From assembly GCF_002872075.1 (NCBI RefSeq), contig NZ_PGGU01000025.1, forward strand, positions 110,285 through 174,284: a stretch of DNA of 64,000 nt. The letters run 5' to 3'. This DNA comes from Microbacterium aurantiacum. GTDB lineage: Bacteria > Actinomycetota > Actinomycetes > Actinomycetales > Microbacteriaceae. Every line of letters begins with the position of its first letter. Within the stretch, counting starts at the first letter, position 1. This document shows, in pieces, positions 18,312 to 28,054 of this stretch. Made by a program: the position numbers and the translations under genes. The notes beneath the pieces were generated by a model, which saw only the letters and a list, made by a program, of their open reading frames with translations, made no database searches and was not told the origin of the DNA.

Positions 18312-19679
18312 ATGGATCTTCCCGACTTCGTGCGCCTTCTGCGACGCCAGCTGGTGCTGGTGATCGCATGTCTGATGATCGGCGTCTCGGGGGGCGCGCT
18401 GCTGGCCATGTTCACGCCGCAGCGGTTCGAAGCATCAGCGGAACTGATGATCTCCGTCAATGCCCGCGACGGCGCGACGGCCGTGGAGCTGACGCAGGGC
18501 ACGAGCTACGCGCAGCAGGTCGTCGAGACGTATCGCTCCATCATCACGAGCTCTCTGGTCCTCGACCCGGTGATCGACGACCTCGGGCTGCCGACGACGG
18601 CCCCGGAACTCGCGGAGCGTGTGCGCGCCAGCGTCGGGATTCGGAGCACCATCATCTCCATATCGGTGACCCACACGAATCCGGGGCAAGCCGCCCGGAT
18701 CGCCAACGCCGTCGGCGACAGCTTCTCCACTCTGGTCACCGAACAGCTCGAGAACCGCACGGCTGACGCCGCCTTCCGCATCCGCATCGTCCCGCTCCAG
18801 GCCGCGCAGGTGCCACTCGAGCCCGTCGCCCCGAACATGCGCATGTCGCTGATCCTCGGCGCAGTGCTCGGCCTCGGATCCGGTATCGGAATCGCGATGC
18901 TGCGCACCGTGCTCGACACCCGCATCCGCACCCTGGCCGATCTCGAGACGACCGTCCAAGCTCCCGTGCTCGGTGGCATCGCGCACGATCCGGATGCCGC
19001 GTCTCGGCCGCTCATCGTCGCATCCGACCCACTGGATCCGCTCGCGGAAGCCTTCCGTGGTCTGCGCACTAACGTGCGCTTCCTGTTTCCTTCCGGCGAA
19101 CCGGGTGTGTTCGTGATCACGAGCTCCGGTCCCGGCGAGGGCAAGACGACCACTGCGGCGAACCTCGCCATCGCCTTCGCGGAGTCCGGGATGCGCGTCG
19201 TGCTCGTCGACGGAGACATGCGCCTGCCTCGGGTCGCCGAGCGCTTCGGCATCGAGGGAGGCATCGGCCTGAGCGACGTGCTCGTCGGACGCGTCGCCGT
19301 GACCGACGTCATCCAGCGCTGGGGGCGCGGCGCGCTTTTCCTGCTTCCTGCGGGCACGATCCCTCCGAACCCCGCCGAGCTTCTCGGGTCGCCGAGCATG
19401 GAGACTCTGATCACCACCCTCACGACCGCGTTCGACGTCGTCATCATCGACACGCCACCGGTCCTGCTCGTCACCGACGCCGCAGTCGTGTCTCGTTTCG
19501 CCACGGGTGCCATCGTCGTCGCCGCGGCGGGATCGACGACGAAGCCACGCCTCGCCGAAGCCACACAGCGTATCGAAGCGGCCGATTCGCGTGTGCTCGG
19601 TACTGTTGTAACCATGCTCCCCACCAGCGGAGCGGACAAGACGGCCTATGGAACCTATGCGTATGGGGCGCGCAGGTGA
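18312..19679 (+). CDS. Polysaccharide co-polymerase / tyrosine autokinase (Wzc-like BY-kinase), first copy
   Basis: A 455-residue fusion of a Wzz-type chain-length domain and a BY-kinase. A membrane helix at about residues 15-35, an extracellular part and a second helix near residue 180 are followed by the kinase. Walker A SSGPGEGKTTTAANLA lies near residue 271, Walker A' VLVDGDMRLP near 300 and Walker B VIIDTPPVLL near 378. The short C-terminal tail has a few tyrosines (AYGTYAYGARR) as phosphorylation sites. It would set polymer length and export by cycles of autophosphorylation. The ATG at 18312 has AGGAG 5 bp upstream. A close paralogue follows 78 bp downstream. Confidence 0.92.
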   Translation: MDLPDFVRLLRRQLVLVIACLMIGVSGGALLAMFTPQRFEASAELMISVNARDGATAVELTQGTSYAQQVVETYRSIITSSLVLDPVIDDLGLPTTAPELAERVRASVGIRSTIISISVTHTNPGQAARIANAVGDSFSTLVTEQLENRTADAAFRIRIVPLQAAQVPLEPVAPNMRMSLILGAVLGLGSGIGIAMLRTVLDTRIRTLADLETTVQAPVLGGIAHDPDAASRPLIVASDPLDPLAEAFRGLRTNVRFLFPSGEPGVFVITSSGPGEGKTTTAANLAIAFAESGMRVVLVDGDMRLPRVAERFGIEGGIGLSDVLVGRVAVTDVIQRWGRGALFLLPAGTIPPNPAELLGSPSMETLITTLTTAFDVVIIDTPPVLLVTDAAVVSRFATGAIVVAAAGSTTKPRLAEATQRIEAADSRVLGTVVTMLPTSGADKTAYGTYAYGARR

Positions 19680-19693
19680 GCGCACGGGGAATC

Positions 19694-19710
19694 TCTCAGC
19701 CTGGCTGAGG
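19694..19710 (+). other. Small hairpin between the two autokinase genes
   Basis: CTCAGCC (19695-19701) and GGCTGAG (19703-19709) are perfect inverted copies around a single T, in the 78-bp gap between the paralogues. No T-tract follows, so it is more likely an mRNA hairpin adjusting relative expression than a terminator. Confidence 0.35.
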
Positions 19711-19757
19711 GCGACGCTCTTTCCGACGAACTGAACCAAAAACTCAGGAGATCTCCC

Positions 19758-21203
19758 GTGGAACTTCGCGACTACGTGCGCATCCTGCATAAGAACTGGA
19801 TCCTCATCCTGGTTCTTCTGCTGCTCGGACTCGGCGGCGGCACCGCATACGCGCTGCTGCAGCAGCCGAAGTACGTGGCTTCCACGCAGCTGTACGTCTC
19901 CGTGCGCACCGAGGGTGCCGCGACCGGCGACCTGGTGCAGGGCACCACCTTCGCTCGCCAGATGGTGACGAGCTACGTCGACGTCGTCGGCACAGCCCTC
20001 GTGCTCGAGCCGGTCATCGAGGAGCTCGACCTCGAGACCTCGGTGGCTGCGCTCAGCTCGCGCATCACGGCGAGCACTCCGCTCAACACCGTCCTCATCG
20101 ATATCGCCGCGACCGACACCGACGCGGAGATGGCATCGAAGATCGCCAACGAGGTCGCGAAGAGCTTCGCCACTGCTGTGCAGGACACCCTCGAGCAGCC
20201 CGCCGCCGAGGGCGCCACCAGCCCGGTGCAGATCACGATCACCGAGCCGTCGGTGCCGCCGACGGCGCCGACGAGCCCGAATGTGCGGATGCTGATCCTG
20301 CTCGGCGGAGTTCTGGGTCTTGCCGCCGGAATGGGGATTGCGATGCTGCGCACGGTGCTCGACACCCGCATCCACACGCTGCACGACATCGAGCACATCA
20401 CCGACAAGCCGATGCTCGGCGGCATCGCGTACGACCCGGATGCGACCAAGCGTCCGCTCATCGTGCACGCCGACCCCCGCAGCCCCCGTGCGGAGTCTTT
20501 CCGCACGCTGCGTACGAACCTCCAGTTCCTCAACGTCGAGTCCGGCCCCCGCGTCTTCGTCGTCTCGAGCTCCGGACCCGGCGAGGGCAAGTCCACGACG
20601 ACGGCGAACCTGGCGATCGCTCTCGCCGAGACCGGCGCTCGGGTCGCCCTGATCGACGGCGACCTCCGGCTGCCGCGCGTGGCCGAGTACCTCGGCATCG
20701 AAGGCGGCGTCGGACTCACCGACGTGCTCATCGGCAGGATCGACGTGTCGGATGCCCTGCAGAAGTGGGGCACGAACGACCTCTACGTGCTGGCCAGCGG
20801 GCGCATCCCGCCGAACCCCTCGGAGCTGCTCGGCTCGGCTGCGATGGATCAGGTGCTCAAGCCCCTGGGCGAGTACTTCGACTACGTGCTCATCGACGCG
20901 CCGCCTCTGCTGCTGGTGACCGACGCAGCGGTGATCGGCAAGAAGGCGCGCGGCGTCATCCTTGCGGCCGCATCGGGCAAGACGAAGAAGCAGGAGCTCG
21001 CCGGCGCGATCCGCACCCTGGAGACGGCCGGAGTCTCGATGCTCGGCGTCGTCGTCACCATGCTGCCGACGAAGGGCCCCGACAGCTACGCATACGGCGC
21101 CTACACCTACGGGTCGACGCACACGCTCGAGCAGGCGCCGACCGAGTTGAGCGCCGCCCAGGCGAAGCCGAAGCGTCGCGCGAAGGCCAAAGCCAGCGCC
21201 TGA
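19758..21203 (+). CDS. Polysaccharide co-polymerase / tyrosine autokinase (Wzc-like BY-kinase), second copy
   Basis: A 481-residue paralogue of the preceding protein with the same order of Wzz domain, two membrane helices and BY-kinase. Walker A SSGPGEGKSTTTANLA lies near residue 272, Walker A' LIDGDLRLP near 300 and Walker B LIDAPPLLLVTD near 378. The tyrosine cluster (SYAYGAYTYG) is followed by a further 30-residue Lys/Ala-rich tail absent from the first copy. The GTG at 19758 is preceded by CAGGAG at 7 bp. The two kinases may form mixed oligomers or serve different polymers; sequence alone does not decide. Confidence 0.92.
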   Translation: MELRDYVRILHKNWILILVLLLLGLGGGTAYALLQQPKYVASTQLYVSVRTEGAATGDLVQGTTFARQMVTSYVDVVGTALVLEPVIEELDLETSVAALSSRITASTPLNTVLIDIAATDTDAEMASKIANEVAKSFATAVQDTLEQPAAEGATSPVQITITEPSVPPTAPTSPNVRMLILLGGVLGLAAGMGIAMLRTVLDTRIHTLHDIEHITDKPMLGGIAYDPDATKRPLIVHADPRSPRAESFRTLRTNLQFLNVESGPRVFVVSSSGPGEGKSTTTANLAIALAETGARVALIDGDLRLPRVAEYLGIEGGVGLTDVLIGRIDVSDALQKWGTNDLYVLASGRIPPNPSELLGSAAMDQVLKPLGEYFDYVLIDAPPLLLVTDAAVIGKKARGVILAAASGKTKKQELAGAIRTLETAGVSMLGVVVTMLPTKGPDSYAYGAYTYGSTHTLEQAPTELSAAQAKPKRRAKAKASA

Positions 21204-21218
21204 TCGCGTCGCAGCCGA

Positions 21219-21677
21219 TCAGTCGGAGGGAACGACGGCCGGCGCGGCCGTGCGGAAGACGACCTTGTGGTACAGCACGAACCGCAGCAGCACGACGATC
21301 ACGATGCTGATGAGGTTCACGACGTTGACGCCGAGAGGACCCGGTGTGCGCTCCAGCACGGCGGTGAGCATCTGCACGCCGACCCACACCAGTGCCGCCC
21401 CCAGTGCGGTGCAGGCCGCGTTCACCAGCACGAACAGCACGAGCTCGTTGACCCGGCTGCGCCGGTCGCGATGACGGAAGGTCCACTCGCGGTTCCCGAT
21501 GTACGCGTTCACCAGCGCCACGAGCGAGGCGATCACCTTGGCCCAGACGAGGTCGGTGCCCCAGACGTAGACGAGCAGGTTGAACACACCCACCTCGATC
21601 AGGGTGCTCACCCCGCCGACGATGAGGAAGCGGCCGCCGACGGAGGCGAGTCGGCGCAGGCGTGAGCGAATATCCAT
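21219..21677 (-). CDS. GtrA-family membrane protein
   Basis: A 152-residue protein with four membrane helices. FLIVGGVSTLIEVGVFNLL opens the first, and NREWTFRHRDRR after the second is the family signature. GtrA-like proteins are thought to take part in moving polyprenyl-linked sugars across the membrane for glycan side-chain addition. It lies tail-to-tail with the autokinases and divergently, 63 bp apart, from the GT2 gene, a typical GtrA partner. GGAGA is close to the ATG. Confidence 0.88.
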   Translation of the reverse strand: MDIRSRLRRLASVGGRFLIVGGVSTLIEVGVFNLLVYVWGTDLVWAKVIASLVALVNAYIGNREWTFRHRDRRSRVNELVLFVLVNAACTALGAALVWVGVQMLTAVLERTPGPLGVNVVNLISIVIVVLLRFVLYHKVVFRTAAPAVVPSD

Positions 21678-21740
21678 GTCTCCATTAGTCTAGGAGGGAG
21701 TGCGATCGTTCACTCTCGACGCATCGCAGTGAGGTTCCCC

Positions 21741-22523
21741 GTGCCAGTAGCCCATCTCGTCGTCGTCATGCCCGCCTACAACGAGGCCGAGGGCATCCGC
21801 GGCTTCATCGACGAGATCCGCGAGCATCTCGCGTCCGCCGCGAAGCGGATCAGTTTCGTCGTCGCCGATGATCAGTCCACCGACGGCACGGCAGCGGCTC
21901 TCGCCGGTGTCGACGGTGTCCATGTCGAGCGCCAGCCCGCCAATCGCGGTCACGGCCCCACCGCCCTCGCCGCGTATCGCGCCGGATTGGCTCTCGCACC
22001 CGATGTGCTCGTTCACGTCGATGGCGACGGACAGTTCGTCGGCCGGGACTTCTCCCGGCTCGTCGCCGCGCTCGTGGAGGAGAACGCGGATGTGGTGCAC
22101 GGCGTGCGCGACGGGCGCACCGATCCCTGGTTCCGCAAGGTGCTCACCGCCTGCGTCGGCGTGCTCATCGCGCTGGCTGCCGGACGCCGCATCCCCGACG
22201 TGAACACTCCCCTGCGTGCCTACCGCCCAGAGACGATCGGCCGGCTGCTCGACGCGGTTCCGTCCGATGCTCTCGTGCCCCACGTTCATTTCTCCCTCGC
22301 CGAAGCCCGAGCCGGCCTCACCGTGCGCTATCTGCGAGTGCTGAGCATCCCACGGCGCGGCGAATCCGAGACCGGAACCATGTGGGGCGGCGCGCCACGC
22401 CCGAGCCTCCCGCCCCAGCGGCTGCGACGCTTCGCGCGCGCGGCGCTCAGCGAGGTCTGGGCCTGGTCGCTCAGGCCGGGCGCACCGCTGCGCAGCATCC
22501 CCGCAGCTGACGGTCAGCAATAG
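21741..22523 (+). CDS. Glycosyltransferase family 2, polyprenyl-phosphate sugar synthase-like
   Basis: A GT2 protein of about 260 residues. LVVVMPAYNEAEGIRGFI and VADDQSTDGTA form the nucleotide-sugar site, and HVDGDGQF near residue 92 carries the DxD. The fold and length resemble dolichyl/undecaprenyl-phosphate sugar synthases, but no C-terminal membrane helices are present, so the neighbouring GtrA and GT-C proteins may supply the membrane steps. The GTG at 21741 has GAGG 6 bp upstream; a GTG at 21729 is a less likely start. Confidence 0.85.
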   Translation: MPVAHLVVVMPAYNEAEGIRGFIDEIREHLASAAKRISFVVADDQSTDGTAAALAGVDGVHVERQPANRGHGPTALAAYRAGLALAPDVLVHVDGDGQFVGRDFSRLVAALVEENADVVHGVRDGRTDPWFRKVLTACVGVLIALAAGRRIPDVNTPLRAYRPETIGRLLDAVPSDALVPHVHFSLAEARAGLTVRYLRVLSIPRRGESETGTMWGGAPRPSLPPQRLRRFARAALSEVWAWSLRPGAPLRSIPAADGQQ

Positions 22524-22558
22524 CCTGCGAAGACGCCCCGACTGCCCGAAGGACGCCC

Positions 22559-24064
22559 ATGAAGAACCTGAGCACGGCGATGTTCTGGCTGCTCGCGGCC
22601 TGCCTCATCATCGCGCACGTCATCGTGGCCTGGCACAGCCTGGTGGTCATGCGGTTCTGGGAGGATGAGGCGTTCAACCTCACCGTGCCGCTGAACCTGG
22701 TCGCCGGCCTCGGCTACACCAGCGACGGGGCCCTCTCCGGGTCGACATTGACCCCCTTCGATCCGCGCATCTCCACCGGCGTGTCCGTGCTGCTTCCAGC
22801 GGCTGCGGTGGTCGCAACCGGTATCGACCCCGTCATCGGAGCTCGGCTCATCCCGCTCGCGTACTGGGTGCTTCTCCTCGCCGGCCTCGCCGTGCTGGGC
22901 AGCCGCATTGCCGGCCGTTGGGGAGCGCTGACGGCCGTGGCGGTGCCCCTGGCGTTCAACTCCGCACTGACGATCTCGCCGATCCAGGGCCCCGCCGACC
23001 TGCTCGGTGAGATCCCCGCTGCGGCGCTCATCGTGTGGGCCCTCGTCGTACTGCCCCGCCGCGCCTGGCTCGCGGGGCTGCTCCTCGGCTTCGCCGTGCA
23101 GGCCAAGCTGATCGCGCTGCTCGCGCTGCCCGCCTTCGCGGTCGCGCTCTGGATCCTTGCACCGGGCAGCGGGATGGAACGCCTCCGCGCAACCGTCCGG
23201 CGTTCCTGGTTGCCCCTCGCACTGGTGGCCATCCCCACCTTCCTCGTCGAGGTCGCCGCCCTCCTCTCTCTCGGACTGGACGGCTTCATCGACCATCTCC
23301 GCTCGCTCGCCGGCTTCCTCCGCAGCGGCGGACAGCACTACGCGCCGACCACGGTCACGCAGAAGGTGGGCACGCTGCTCGACGCCTGGTTCCTGCCGTG
23401 GTGGGTGACCCTGGTCGTCGTGCTCGCGGCATCGTCGCTCATCATCGGGGCGGTCCTGATCTCGCGCCGCAAGCCCGACGATGCGATGCCGAGCGACGCC
23501 GGCGTCCCGGCTCCCGCGGGCGCTCACACCGTTCCGACCACCGTCCAGTACCTCGGGCTCGCGGCCATCACCGGCCTCGCCGCGTACGTCGGCTGGTGGA
23601 CGACAGCATCCCACCTCCCGCTCTGGGTGCGGCACCCCGCTCCGGGCGTCTACGCGTTCCTGCCGATCCTCGCCGCCGTTGCGGTCTGGAGTCTGCAGAT
23701 GCTCTGGCGCTCCCCCGCCCGTCCCATCCGCGTCGCCACCGCGGCAGCCTCGGCGCTGCTCGCCATCGCTCTGGGCGCGGGCGGCGCACTGCACGCCGCA
23801 GCGATGTTCTCTCCCGGATGGGAGACGCTGGAGACCCAGCGCACGGCGGTCGCGCCGATTCGAGCCTGGGCCGCCGAGAACGACATCCGCTGGCTCGCTG
23901 CCCAGCCCTGGGGAGGAGCCACGTCGGCCGTGGTGCTGTCGGGGACGCATCTGGGGCTGTTCGACGCTCCCGAGATGGCAGGCGTGCCACGGCTCACCCT
24001 CGAGGCGTGCACGACCGAAGTGCTCGTGGACGGCCCGGTGTACCGGGTCTGCGCCGCTCCCTGA
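22559..24064 (+). CDS. GT-C-type multi-pass membrane glycosyltransferase, specificity unknown
   Basis: A 501-residue protein with about ten to eleven membrane helices. After the first helix comes RFWEDEAFNLTVPLNL, near residue 36; the acidic pair in this first external loop is the catalytic signature of GT-C enzymes such as ArnT and PMT. Such enzymes take sugar from polyprenyl-phosphate outside the cell, which fits the upstream GT2 (donor synthesis) and GtrA (flipping). AAGGACGCC precedes the ATG. Sequence similarity to named members is low, so substrate and product are unknown. Confidence 0.7.
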   Translation: MKNLSTAMFWLLAACLIIAHVIVAWHSLVVMRFWEDEAFNLTVPLNLVAGLGYTSDGALSGSTLTPFDPRISTGVSVLLPAAAVVATGIDPVIGARLIPLAYWVLLLAGLAVLGSRIAGRWGALTAVAVPLAFNSALTISPIQGPADLLGEIPAAALIVWALVVLPRRAWLAGLLLGFAVQAKLIALLALPAFAVALWILAPGSGMERLRATVRRSWLPLALVAIPTFLVEVAALLSLGLDGFIDHLRSLAGFLRSGGQHYAPTTVTQKVGTLLDAWFLPWWVTLVVVLAASSLIIGAVLISRRKPDDAMPSDAGVPAPAGAHTVPTTVQYLGLAAITGLAAYVGWWTTASHLPLWVRHPAPGVYAFLPILAAVAVWSLQMLWRSPARPIRVATAAASALLAIALGAGGALHAAAMFSPGWETLETQRTAVAPIRAWAAENDIRWLAAQPWGGATSAVVLSGTHLGLFDAPEMAGVPRLTLEACTTEVLVDGPVYRVCAAP

Positions 24065-24086
24065 TCTCTTCGCTTCAGCCGGCGGA

Positions 24087-24509
24087 TCAGTCGGTGCGAC
24101 GGCGGAACAGGGCCTCGAACGCGGCGACCCCGACGAGTCCGACGCACGCACCGGCGAAGTTGGCGACCAGGTCGATCACGGTGGGACTGCGGCCCGCGAG
24201 CAGCAGCGCCTGGATGCCTTCGATGGCCAAAGTCGCGAGGAGGCCCAGCGGAGCGACCAGGTAGCGGTGTCGGGGCAGCATCAGCGCCAGCCCGACCCCC
24301 AGCGGCACGAACAGCAGAATGTTCGCCGCGAACTCGACGCGCACCGAGGTCAGCATGGGAGCGAACTCGCGGATCTCCCTCAGCCACGGCGAGATCCCGA
24401 AGTCCGAAGGGTCCGGCCAGAACACGATGTAGAACACGACCGGAACGTAGACGAGCGCCCACGTCGACACCCGACGCCACCACGGCCTCTGCCGCCGCTC
24501 GTCGTCCAT
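24087..24509 (-). CDS. VanZ-like family membrane protein
   Basis: A 140-residue protein with about four membrane helices. NILLFVPLGVGLAL and EGIQALLLAGRSPTVIDLVANFAGA are the VanZ-like signature. The family is of uncertain biochemical role; the founding member raises teicoplanin resistance. The ATG at 24509 is used; a GTG at 24533 would add eight residues and lies just behind a GACTAT box, so it could be a leaderless start. It is divergent from the exopolyphosphatase gene. Confidence 0.8.
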   Translation of the reverse strand: MDDERRQRPWWRRVSTWALVYVPVVFYIVFWPDPSDFGISPWLREIREFAPMLTSVRVEFAANILLFVPLGVGLALMLPRHRYLVAPLGLLATLAIEGIQALLLAGRSPTVIDLVANFAGACVGLVGVAAFEALFRRRTD

Positions 24510-24539
24510 ACCCGGTCCACCGTCGCTCTTCACAAGGAA

Positions 24540-24545
24540 TAGTCT
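24540..24545 (+). promoter_or_regulatory. -10 box giving a leaderless exopolyphosphatase mRNA
   Basis: TAGTCT followed by exactly 6 bp (CATATG) and then the GTG start. The spacing matches other genes here, which predicts transcription starting at the start codon, with no SD. Confidence 0.5.
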
Positions 24546-24551
24546 CATATG

Positions 24552-25499
24552 GTGCGCCTGGGAGTTCTCGACATCGGTTCGAACACCGTCCATCTGCTCG
24601 CCGCCGACGTCCGCCCCGGGGGCCGTCCGCTGGCGAAGACGAGCGACCGCACGGTCTTGCGGCTGATGCGCTATCTCACGCCCGATGGCGCGATCACCGA
24701 GGACGGCGTTCTGGCGCTGATCGCGGCGGTCACTCAGGCGCGGGCCGTCGCCGAGGCGGAGAAGGTCGACGCCCTGCTCGCCACAGCGACGAGCGCGGTG
24801 CGCGAGGCACGCAACGGCGAAGACGTCATCGCCCGCATCGAGGCGGCTCTCGGGCAGCCCCTCCAGGTGCTCGACGGAGAAACCGAGGCGGAGCTCACCT
24901 TCCTCGCCGTGCGGCGCTGGTTCGGGTGGTCGGCCGGGCAGCTGCTTCTTCTCGACATCGGCGGGGGCTCTCTGGAGATCGCCGCGGGCGCCGAGGAGGT
25001 GCCGGCGGCAGCCGCATCCGTGCCGCTGGGAGCCGGGCGCATGACCGTGCAGTTCCTGCCGAACGATCCGCCCGGCGAAGACGACGTCGAGCGTCTCCGC
25101 GAGCACGCCGCGGAGACGCTGGCGCCGATCCTCCCCCGCTTCGCCGCGCTGCCGAAGCCCGACCACGTGGTCGGATCCTCCAAGGCCATCCGCTCCCTGG
25201 CACGCCTCGTCGGCTACCCCGCGCCCGGTTGGTCGGGCAGCGACCGGATGCTGTTGCCGCGCGCCGCACTCGGCTCGTGGATCCCGCGGCTGGCCCGACT
25301 GCCGGCCTCCGCGCGTCAGGAGCTCCCGGGGATCACACCCGACCGGACGTTCCAGATCGTCGCCGCAGCCGTCGCACTGCACACCACGATGCGCGCGCTC
25401 GACCTCGACGAACTCGAGGTGTCGCCGTGGGCACTGCGCGAGGGTGTGCTGCTGCGCTACATCGAGCGGCTGACCTGGGGCGGCGCCGCCGAACGATAG
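24552..25499 (+). CDS. Ppx/GppA-family exopolyphosphatase
   Basis: A protein of 315 residues in the ASKHA fold. The phosphate-1 loop VLDIGSNTVHLL is at the N-terminus, ATATSAVREARN near residue 78 and the phosphate-2 loop LLLDIGGGSLEIA near residue 132. It is the short two-domain actinobacterial form that hydrolyses polyphosphate or pppGpp; the short form lacks the C-terminal HD domain. The GTG at 24552 is preferred over the ATG at 24549 because TAGTCT ends exactly 6 bp before it, as in the other leaderless genes of this window. Confidence 0.9.
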   Translation: MRLGVLDIGSNTVHLLAADVRPGGRPLAKTSDRTVLRLMRYLTPDGAITEDGVLALIAAVTQARAVAEAEKVDALLATATSAVREARNGEDVIARIEAALGQPLQVLDGETEAELTFLAVRRWFGWSAGQLLLLDIGGGSLEIAAGAEEVPAAAASVPLGAGRMTVQFLPNDPPGEDDVERLREHAAETLAPILPRFAALPKPDHVVGSSKAIRSLARLVGYPAPGWSGSDRMLLPRAALGSWIPRLARLPASARQELPGITPDRTFQIVAAAVALHTTMRALDLDELEVSPWALREGVLLRYIERLTWGGAAER

Positions 25500-25556
25500 A
25501 ACCGGCCGGCCGCTGTGTTTCGGCGACCGACCGGCTCTTCCCTGCCTGTTCGGCTG

Positions 25557-26915
25557 TCAGAGAGCGAGACGCTCGAGGACGAGGTCTGCGAGCCGCTCGG
25601 CGTGCCGCTTCACGGACTCCGCATCGGCGGCCTCGACCATCACGCGCACGAGCTGCTCGGTACCGGAAGCGCGCAGCAGCACGCGACCGGTGTCGCCCAG
25701 CTCGGACTCGATCTCGCGAACCGCGGCGAGCAGTCCGTCGTCGTCGTTCACCCGGGTGCGGTCGACACCGCGCACGTTGATGAGCACCTGCGGGTACACC
25801 GTCATCACCGAGGCGAGCTCGGCGGCCGTCTTCTTCGTCCTGGCCATCTCCGCGACGAGGTGGAGGCCGGTCAGCAGGCCATCGCCGGTCGTGGCGTATT
25901 CGCTCATGATGACGTGGCCGGACTGCTCACCGCCGAGCGCATAACCGCCGGCGTTCATGTCCTCGAGCACGTAGCGGTCGCCGACCGCGGTCTGACGGAC
26001 CGTGATCCCGTGCTCGCGCATCGCGACGTGCAGGCCGAGGTTGCTCATGACGGTGGCGACGAGCGTGTCGTCGGTGAGGTGACCGCGCTCCTTCATCGAG
26101 ACGGCGAGGATCGCCATGATCTGGTCACCGTCGATGACCTTGCCCGCGGCGTCGACCGCGAGGCAGCGGTCGGCATCGCCGTCGTGCGCGATGCCGATGT
26201 CGGCACCGAGGCGGATGACGGCTTCCGCGAGGTTGTCGAGGTGGGTGGAACCCACTCCCTCGTTGATGTTCAGGCCATCGGGGTCGGCGCCGATCACGGT
26301 GACTTCCGCGCCGGCGTCCTTGAACGTCTCCGGCGAGACGCCGGACGCCGCGCCGTGGGCGCAGTCCAGCACCACGTGGATGCCGTCGAGCTGGTTCGGC
26401 AGTGAGCCGAGCAGGTGCACGACATAGCGGTCCTCAGCATCCGAGAAGCGGCTGATCCGTCCGACGCCTGCGCCGGTCGGCAGAAGCTTCTCCCCGGACA
26501 TCGCGGCTTCGATACGCGCCTCGACGACATCGGGGAGCTTCACGCCGCCGCGGGCGAAGATCTTGATCCCGTTGTCGGGAGCCGGGTTGTGCGAAGCCGA
26601 GATCATGACTCCGAAGTCGGCATCACGGTCGGCCACGAGGAACGCGAGCGCCGGGGTCGGGATGACTCCCGCGTCGAGCACGTCGACACCCGAGGAGGCG
26701 AGGCCGGCGGCGACGGCTGCAGAGATGAAGTGACCGGACACGCGGGGGTCACGGCCGACGACGGCGGTGAGCCGCTTGCCTTCGGCCTTGCGGGCCTCCG
26801 CAGTACGGCCCTGGCCCAGGACGACAGCAGTCGCCTGGGCCAGGGAGAGCGCGAGGTCGGCGGTGAGGACGCCATTGGCGAGTCCCCGCACGCCGTCCGT
26901 GCCAAAGATCGGCAT
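25557..26915 (-). CDS. glmM: Phosphoglucosamine mutase
   Basis: A 452-residue alpha-D-phosphohexomutase. [14 protein letters not shown] opens the protein, [15 protein letters not shown] near residue 104 carries the phosphoserine, [12 protein letters not shown] near residue 240 binds magnesium, and GGEQSGH near residue 325 binds sugar. It turns glucosamine-6-phosphate into glucosamine-1-phosphate, feeding UDP-GlcNAc for peptidoglycan and for the UDP-GlcNAc-derived sugars of the upstream polysaccharide locus. It begins 14 bp after rpsI, the usual rplM-rpsI-glmM order of actinobacteria. Confidence 0.97.
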   Translation of the reverse strand: MPIFGTDGVRGLANGVLTADLALSLAQATAVVLGQGRTAEARKAEGKRLTAVVGRDPRVSGHFISAAVAAGLASSGVDVLDAGVIPTPALAFLVADRDADFGVMISASHNPAPDNGIKIFARGGVKLPDVVEARIEAAMSGEKLLPTGAGVGRISRFSDAEDRYVVHLLGSLPNQLDGIHVVLDCAHGAASGVSPETFKDAGAEVTVIGADPDGLNINEGVGSTHLDNLAEAVIRLGADIGIAHDGDADRCLAVDAAGKVIDGDQIMAILAVSMKERGHLTDDTLVATVMSNLGLHVAMREHGITVRQTAVGDRYVLEDMNAGGYALGGEQSGHVIMSEYATTGDGLLTGLHLVAEMARTKKTAAELASVMTVYPQVLINVRGVDRTRVNDDDGLLAAVREIESELGDTGRVLLRASGTEQLVRVMVEAADAESVKRHAERLADLVLERLAL

Positions 26916-26929
26916 CGGAGCAGCGGACC

Positions 26930-27415
26930 TTAACGCTTCGAGTACTGAGGCGCCTTGCGGGCCTTCTTGAGTCCGGCCTTCTTGCGCTCCTTGACGCGAG
27001 CGTCGCGCGAGAGGAAGCCGGCCTTCTTCAGGGTCGGACGGTTGTTCTCCTCGTCGATGCCGTTCAGCGAACGGGCGATGCCGAGGCGCAGCGCGCCGGC
27101 CTGGCCCGAGGGGCCGCCACCGGAGATGCGGGCGATCACGTCGTACGCGCCGGTGAGGTTGAGCACCGTGAACGGGTCGTTGATCAGCTGCTGGTGCAGC
27201 TTGTTCGGGAAGTAGTCCTCGATCGTACGGCCGTTGACCGTGATCGTGCCGGAGCCGGGGACGATGCGCACGCGGGCGATGGCCTGCTTGCGACGGCCGA
27301 CAGCGGCGCCCGGGACGCTGAGCACGGGGCGGGGAGCCGCCTCGACTGCTTCGGTCTCCGGAGTCGAGGTCGAGAAGCTCTGGGGGGTTTCGGTGGTGTC
27401 CTGGATGTCAGCCAC
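26930..27415 (-). CDS. rpsI: 30S ribosomal protein S9
   Basis: A 161-residue S9. An acidic, Thr/Pro-rich N-terminal extension of about 35 residues precedes the conserved core with [32 protein letters not shown] and the basic tail ending APQYSKR that reaches the ribosomal P site. The extension is common in actinobacteria. It lies 27 bp after rplM in the same transcript. Confidence 0.98.
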   Translation of the reverse strand: MADIQDTTETPQSFSTSTPETEAVEAAPRPVLSVPGAAVGRRKQAIARVRIVPGSGTITVNGRTIEDYFPNKLHQQLINDPFTVLNLTGAYDVIARISGGGPSGQAGALRLGIARSLNGIDEENNRPTLKKAGFLSRDARVKERKKAGLKKARKAPQYSKR

Positions 27416-27442
27416 GAGTATGTCCTTAAGTCTTTACGGCGC

Positions 27443-27889
27443 TTACTGGGCGACCTGGTCGAGGGTGTACGGCTGGGGCTGCTGCGCGGCGTGCGGGTGC
27501 TCGGCACCGACGTACACCTTGAGCTTCGACAGCTGCTGACGGCCCAGGCTGTTCTTGGGGAGCATGCCACGGATGGCCTTCTCGACAGCGCGGACCGGGT
27601 TCTTCTCGAGGAGCTCGGCGTAGGTGACCGACTTCAGGCCGCCCGGGTAACCCGAGTGACGGTAAGCCAGCTTCTTCTGGAGCTTCTGACCGGTGAGCGC
27701 GACCTTCTCTGCGTTCACGATGATGACGAAGTCACCCGAGTCGATGTGGTTTGCGAAGGTCGGCTTGTGCTTGCCACGCAGGAGCGTTGCGGCGTGCGAG
27801 GCGAGACGGCCGAGAACGACGTCTGTGGCGTCGATGACGACCCAGTCACGCTGGACCTCGCCGGCCTTCGGGGTGTAAGTGCGCGTCAC
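27443..27889 (-). CDS. rplM: 50S ribosomal protein L13
   Basis: A 148-residue L13 with [18 protein letters not shown] near the start and [18 protein letters not shown] near residue 97, matching the family along its length. The GTG at 27889 is chosen because the protein then starts TRTYTPK, the usual actinobacterial N-terminus, with a purine-rich AAGAAAG about 9 bp upstream; an ATG at 27937 would add an unconserved 16-residue leader. Confidence 0.97.
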   Translation of the reverse strand: MTRTYTPKAGEVQRDWVVIDATDVVLGRLASHAATLLRGKHKPTFANHIDSGDFVIIVNAEKVALTGQKLQKKLAYRHSGYPGGLKSVTYAELLEKNPVRAVEKAIRGMLPKNSLGRQQLSKLKVYVGAEHPHAAQQPQPYTLDQVAQ

Positions 27890-28054
27890 GATAGTGCTGC
27901 TTTCTTGTTTTCGAACGGAGGAGTTCGTGAATCCCACTCCGGGGTGGTTCTTCCCTTTGTGAATCGGGGGAACACGCCAGTGGAGGGCTCACGTTCGGAG
28001 GATGTCCCGATCCTGCAGCTCCGAAGAGCGCACAGAGAAGGGCACCAAAGAGTC

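Noticed and set aside
18435..21122. An 895-codon open frame on the minus strand, antisense to both autokinases
   Set aside because: High-GC third positions leave long antisense frames; the predicted protein is repetitive His/Gly/Arg-rich with no domain, and the sense frame has clear Walker motifs.
22514..24151. A 545-codon antisense frame over the GT-C gene
   Set aside because: Charged low-complexity translation without motif; the opposite strand encodes clear membrane helices.
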